Notes under the pieces: generated by a model | Database searches by the model: none | What the model saw: only the letters and a program-made list of their open reading frames with translations | What the model was told of the DNA's origin: nothing | Assembly: GCA_025454405.1 (NCBI GenBank) | Contig: JALOON010000024.1 | Coordinates: 1-64,000 of the forward strand | Source: Oscillatoriaceae cyanobacterium Prado104 | Lineage (GTDB): Bacteria > Cyanobacteriota > Cyanobacteriia > Cyanobacteriales > Microcoleaceae | Length of the DNA: 64,000 nt | Reading direction: 5' to 3' | In this document: piece by piece, positions 62,443 through 64,000 of the stretch | Position numbering within the stretch: the first letter of the stretch is position 1 | How the letters are laid out: each line of letters opens with the position of its first letter | Program-made: the position numbers and the translations under genes

Positions 62443-63066
62443 ATGATTAATTATCTCAAAGGCACAGTCGCCGACATCGCCAAAGGCAGCAACCGCGTCA
62501 TCCTAATTCTCGAAGTTAATGGCATCGGCTATGAAATCCAAATTTTGCCCCGCGTCATCGGCCAACTGCCGCCCGCAGGCGAAATCACCCAAATCTTCAT
62601 CCACCAACAAGTTAAAGAAGACCAAATCGTATTGTACGGTTTTGGCAGCGCCGCCGAGCGCGATTTGTTCCGGCAATTAACTAGCGTCAGCGGCGTCGGA
62701 GCTCAACTGGCGATCGCGCTTTTAGATACACTAGGAATGCAAGATTTAGTCCAAGCAATCGTCGGCGGCAACACTCGCATCCTCGCCAAAACCCCCGGTG
62801 TCGGCAACAAAACCGCCGAACGCCTCGCCTTAGAACTTAAAACCAAACTATCAGAATGGCGGCAGCAAGAAGGATTAACAACATCGGCCGCTGCTGGCGT
62901 CAATCCAGTTATTCAAGAAGAAGTTGAAATGACCTTGCTGGCTTTGGGATACAACGCAACAGAAGTTTTGCAAGCGCTGCAAACACTCAGTCAAGACAGC
63001 AGCTTGTCCGCCAAAGGCAGTGCCGAAGATTGGATACGCGAGGCGATCGCCTACTTAAGCCGATAA
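62443..63066 (+). CDS. ruvA: Holliday junction branch-migration protein RuvA
   Basis: Tetrameric junction-binding subunit that recruits RuvB helicase. 207 residues; OB-fold start MINYLKGTVADIAKGSNRVI, then the two HhH motifs LTSVSGVGAQLAIALLDTLG and AKTPGVGNKTAERLALELK, and the C-terminal domain III (EEVEMTLLALGYNATEVLQA) that binds RuvB. ruvB is not in the window. Confidence 0.95.
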   Translation: MINYLKGTVADIAKGSNRVILILEVNGIGYEIQILPRVIGQLPPAGEITQIFIHQQVKEDQIVLYGFGSAAERDLFRQLTSVSGVGAQLAIALLDTLGMQDLVQAIVGGNTRILAKTPGVGNKTAERLALELKTKLSEWRQQEGLTTSAAAGVNPVIQEEVEMTLLALGYNATEVLQALQTLSQDSSLSAKGSAEDWIREAIAYLSR

Positions 63067-63541
63067 TTATTCCTAGGTTGAGTTGAGTGAAGCGAAATCT
63101 CCACTTCGTTCCTGGACTCAACCTACAACTTTATCTTGTTGAGACACTACCAATAGTAGTAAGGTGCGCAGCGTATACTCTACCAATAGAGTTGATATGT
63201 AATTCCTAGTTAAACTGACACCAATTCTACGTAAAATCCCCCTACAAATTACTATTTAAGTTTTGTGAACAATTGGTTTTTTGCATAAAACTACTTAGTT
63301 GAGCCTGATATAAATAAAGTAGTCCTCAATAATTTATGCAGTTGATATCCCGAAAACTTTTGCGAAGTCGGGGATATCAACTGCTGACAACTCATACCAA
63401 ATTCGGCTTAAATACCCTCTTGATTTCTTAGTCTGCGGAGGCAGATTTCGTTTGTGTATGGGCAATCTCTCTATGGTTGCCCTGGTTTCAACCGCCGAAT
63501 GATAAAGAGGATACATAACTTTCCATCAGAGGTGAAAAATC
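63067..63541. other. Intergenic region with palindrome and repeat module
   Basis: No gene. A perfect inverted repeat GCAGTTGATATCCC (63338-63351) / GGGATATCAACTGC (63371-63384) is followed by a sequence starting ATACCAAATTCGGCTT (about 63395) with GTCTGCGGAGGCAGA and GGTTTCAACCGCC, modules shared with the MITE-like elements at 5.9 and 23.2 kb. Confidence 0.6.
63338..63384. repeat. Perfect 14-bp inverted repeat
   Basis: Arms GCAGTTGATATCCC and GGGATATCAACTGC around a 19-base loop; no T-run, so probably a repeat element or transcript structure. Confidence 0.75.
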
Positions 63542-63808
63542 ATGCACATTTCAACACGTACCGCTGGCTTTCGCAATTTGGCTTTGTCTGTTATTAACGG
63601 TGCAATTACTTTGATTGTACTTTTGATTGCGCCCTTGGGATTAGCTGCTGTAATCATTAACACCTTGTTAATAGCAGCAGCGACTTTTGTGGCAGGAGAA
63701 ATAGCCGATCGCGTCATCCGTTACCTTCAGCCCAGTGGCGCTGAAGAAGCTTTCCGCAATTCCCAGCAAGTCCAGTCGCGCGATCGCCGACAGATCGATC
63801 GACGCTAA
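63542..63808 (+). CDS. Probable Csx18 CRISPR-associated small membrane protein
   Basis: An 88-residue protein: ISTRTAGFRNLALSVINGAI then TLIVLLIAPLGLAAVIINTL and LIAAATFVAGEIADRVI, two hydrophobic helices, and a polar tail rich in Arg/Gln. It resembles my memory of cyanobacterial Csx18 proteins, which sit near CRISPR loci. No repeat array or other cas gene is visible before the window ends. A general small membrane protein is the alternative. Confidence 0.5.
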   Translation: MHISTRTAGFRNLALSVINGAITLIVLLIAPLGLAAVIINTLLIAAATFVAGEIADRVIRYLQPSGAEEAFRNSQQVQSRDRRQIDRR

Positions 63809-63849
63809 TAATGGGTAATTTCAATTTAATCGATCGTTGCACATATCCA

Positions 63850-63996
63850 GATCCCCCTAAATCCCCCTTAAAAAGGGGGACTTTAAGACTCTTGCTCCCC
63901 CTTTTTAAGGGGGATTTTAAGACTCTTCTTTCCCCTTAAAAGGGGGAGCTTTAAGACTCTTTCTCCCCCCTTTTTAAGGGGGGCTGGGGGGGATCG
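63850..63996. repeat. Cluster of CCCCCTTAAAAAGGGGG palindromes
   Basis: At least four modules of CCCCCTTAAAAAGGGGG type separated by the spacer ACTTTAAGACTCTT. Same family as at 36325-36388. It reaches the window edge. Confidence 0.85.
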
Positions 63997-64000
63997 AAGA

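Overview
The window looks like chromosomal DNA of a filamentous, non-heterocystous cyanobacterium of the Oscillatoria/Microcoleus type. The evidence is photosystem I PsaK, a high-light-inducible protein, the rbcL-rbcX-rbcS operon for form IB Rubisco, the carboxysome protein CcmP, the SbtA bicarbonate transporter, the clock kinase SasA, two DUF760 proteins, very frequent CGATCG and GCGATCGC (HIP1-like) sites, and many heptameric short tandem repeats between genes. The genus is an inference from this gene and repeat style. I saw no rRNA, tRNA or CRISPR array.

Layout. 1-5.7 kb: psaK, a HLIP, HflX (apparent AUC start), a secreted PEP-CTERM protein with EPSP repeats, and grxC-gshB for glutathione. 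5.9-15 kb: a MITE-like repeat, a Gfo/Idh/MocA oxidoreductase, a CHAT-FHA protein, small proteins of unknown role, a gene-poor 1.4 kb stretch, a KilA-N/nuclease-like protein and an orphan ABC ATPase. 15-25 kb: scpB, two DUF760 paralogues, an HtrA protease, a LysM-M23 peptidase, decayed toxin-antitoxin genes, Anbu, a group 2 sigma factor behind a structured leader, mutT and sasA. 26-31.8 kb: an orphan TnpB, a DUF2079 membrane protein, a glycosyltransferase and sbtA with a PII-like partner. 32-43 kb: an IctB/O-antigen-ligase-like membrane protein carrying an in-frame repeat insertion, assorted metabolic genes (FAD oxidoreductase, GNAT, pyrrolidone-carboxylate peptidase, hisH, threonine dehydratase) and a set of small unknown proteins, one SUKH-like. 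43-50 kb: phnD-phnC-phnE, phosphoglucomutase, pyrE. 51-56.4 kb: pentapeptide-repeat protein, ccmP, an IS607 recombinase-TnpB fusion, and the rbc operon. 57-64 kb: ruvX, an AraC regulator, sfsA, a GST, murJ, ruvA and a probable csx18 close to the right edge.

Carbon fixation is the clearest theme: SbtA brings in bicarbonate, CcmP is part of the carboxysome shell, and RbcL/RbcX/RbcS make and assemble Rubisco. The remainder is housekeeping mixed with accessory genes. Mobile DNA consists of two TnpB-type genes, MITE-like hairpin elements and several families of small palindromes. The most interesting items are the IS607 TnpA-TnpB fusion, the three-way-junction leader before the sigma factor gene, the repeat insertion inside the membrane protein at 32-33.8 kb, the CHAT-FHA protein and the AUC start of hflX.
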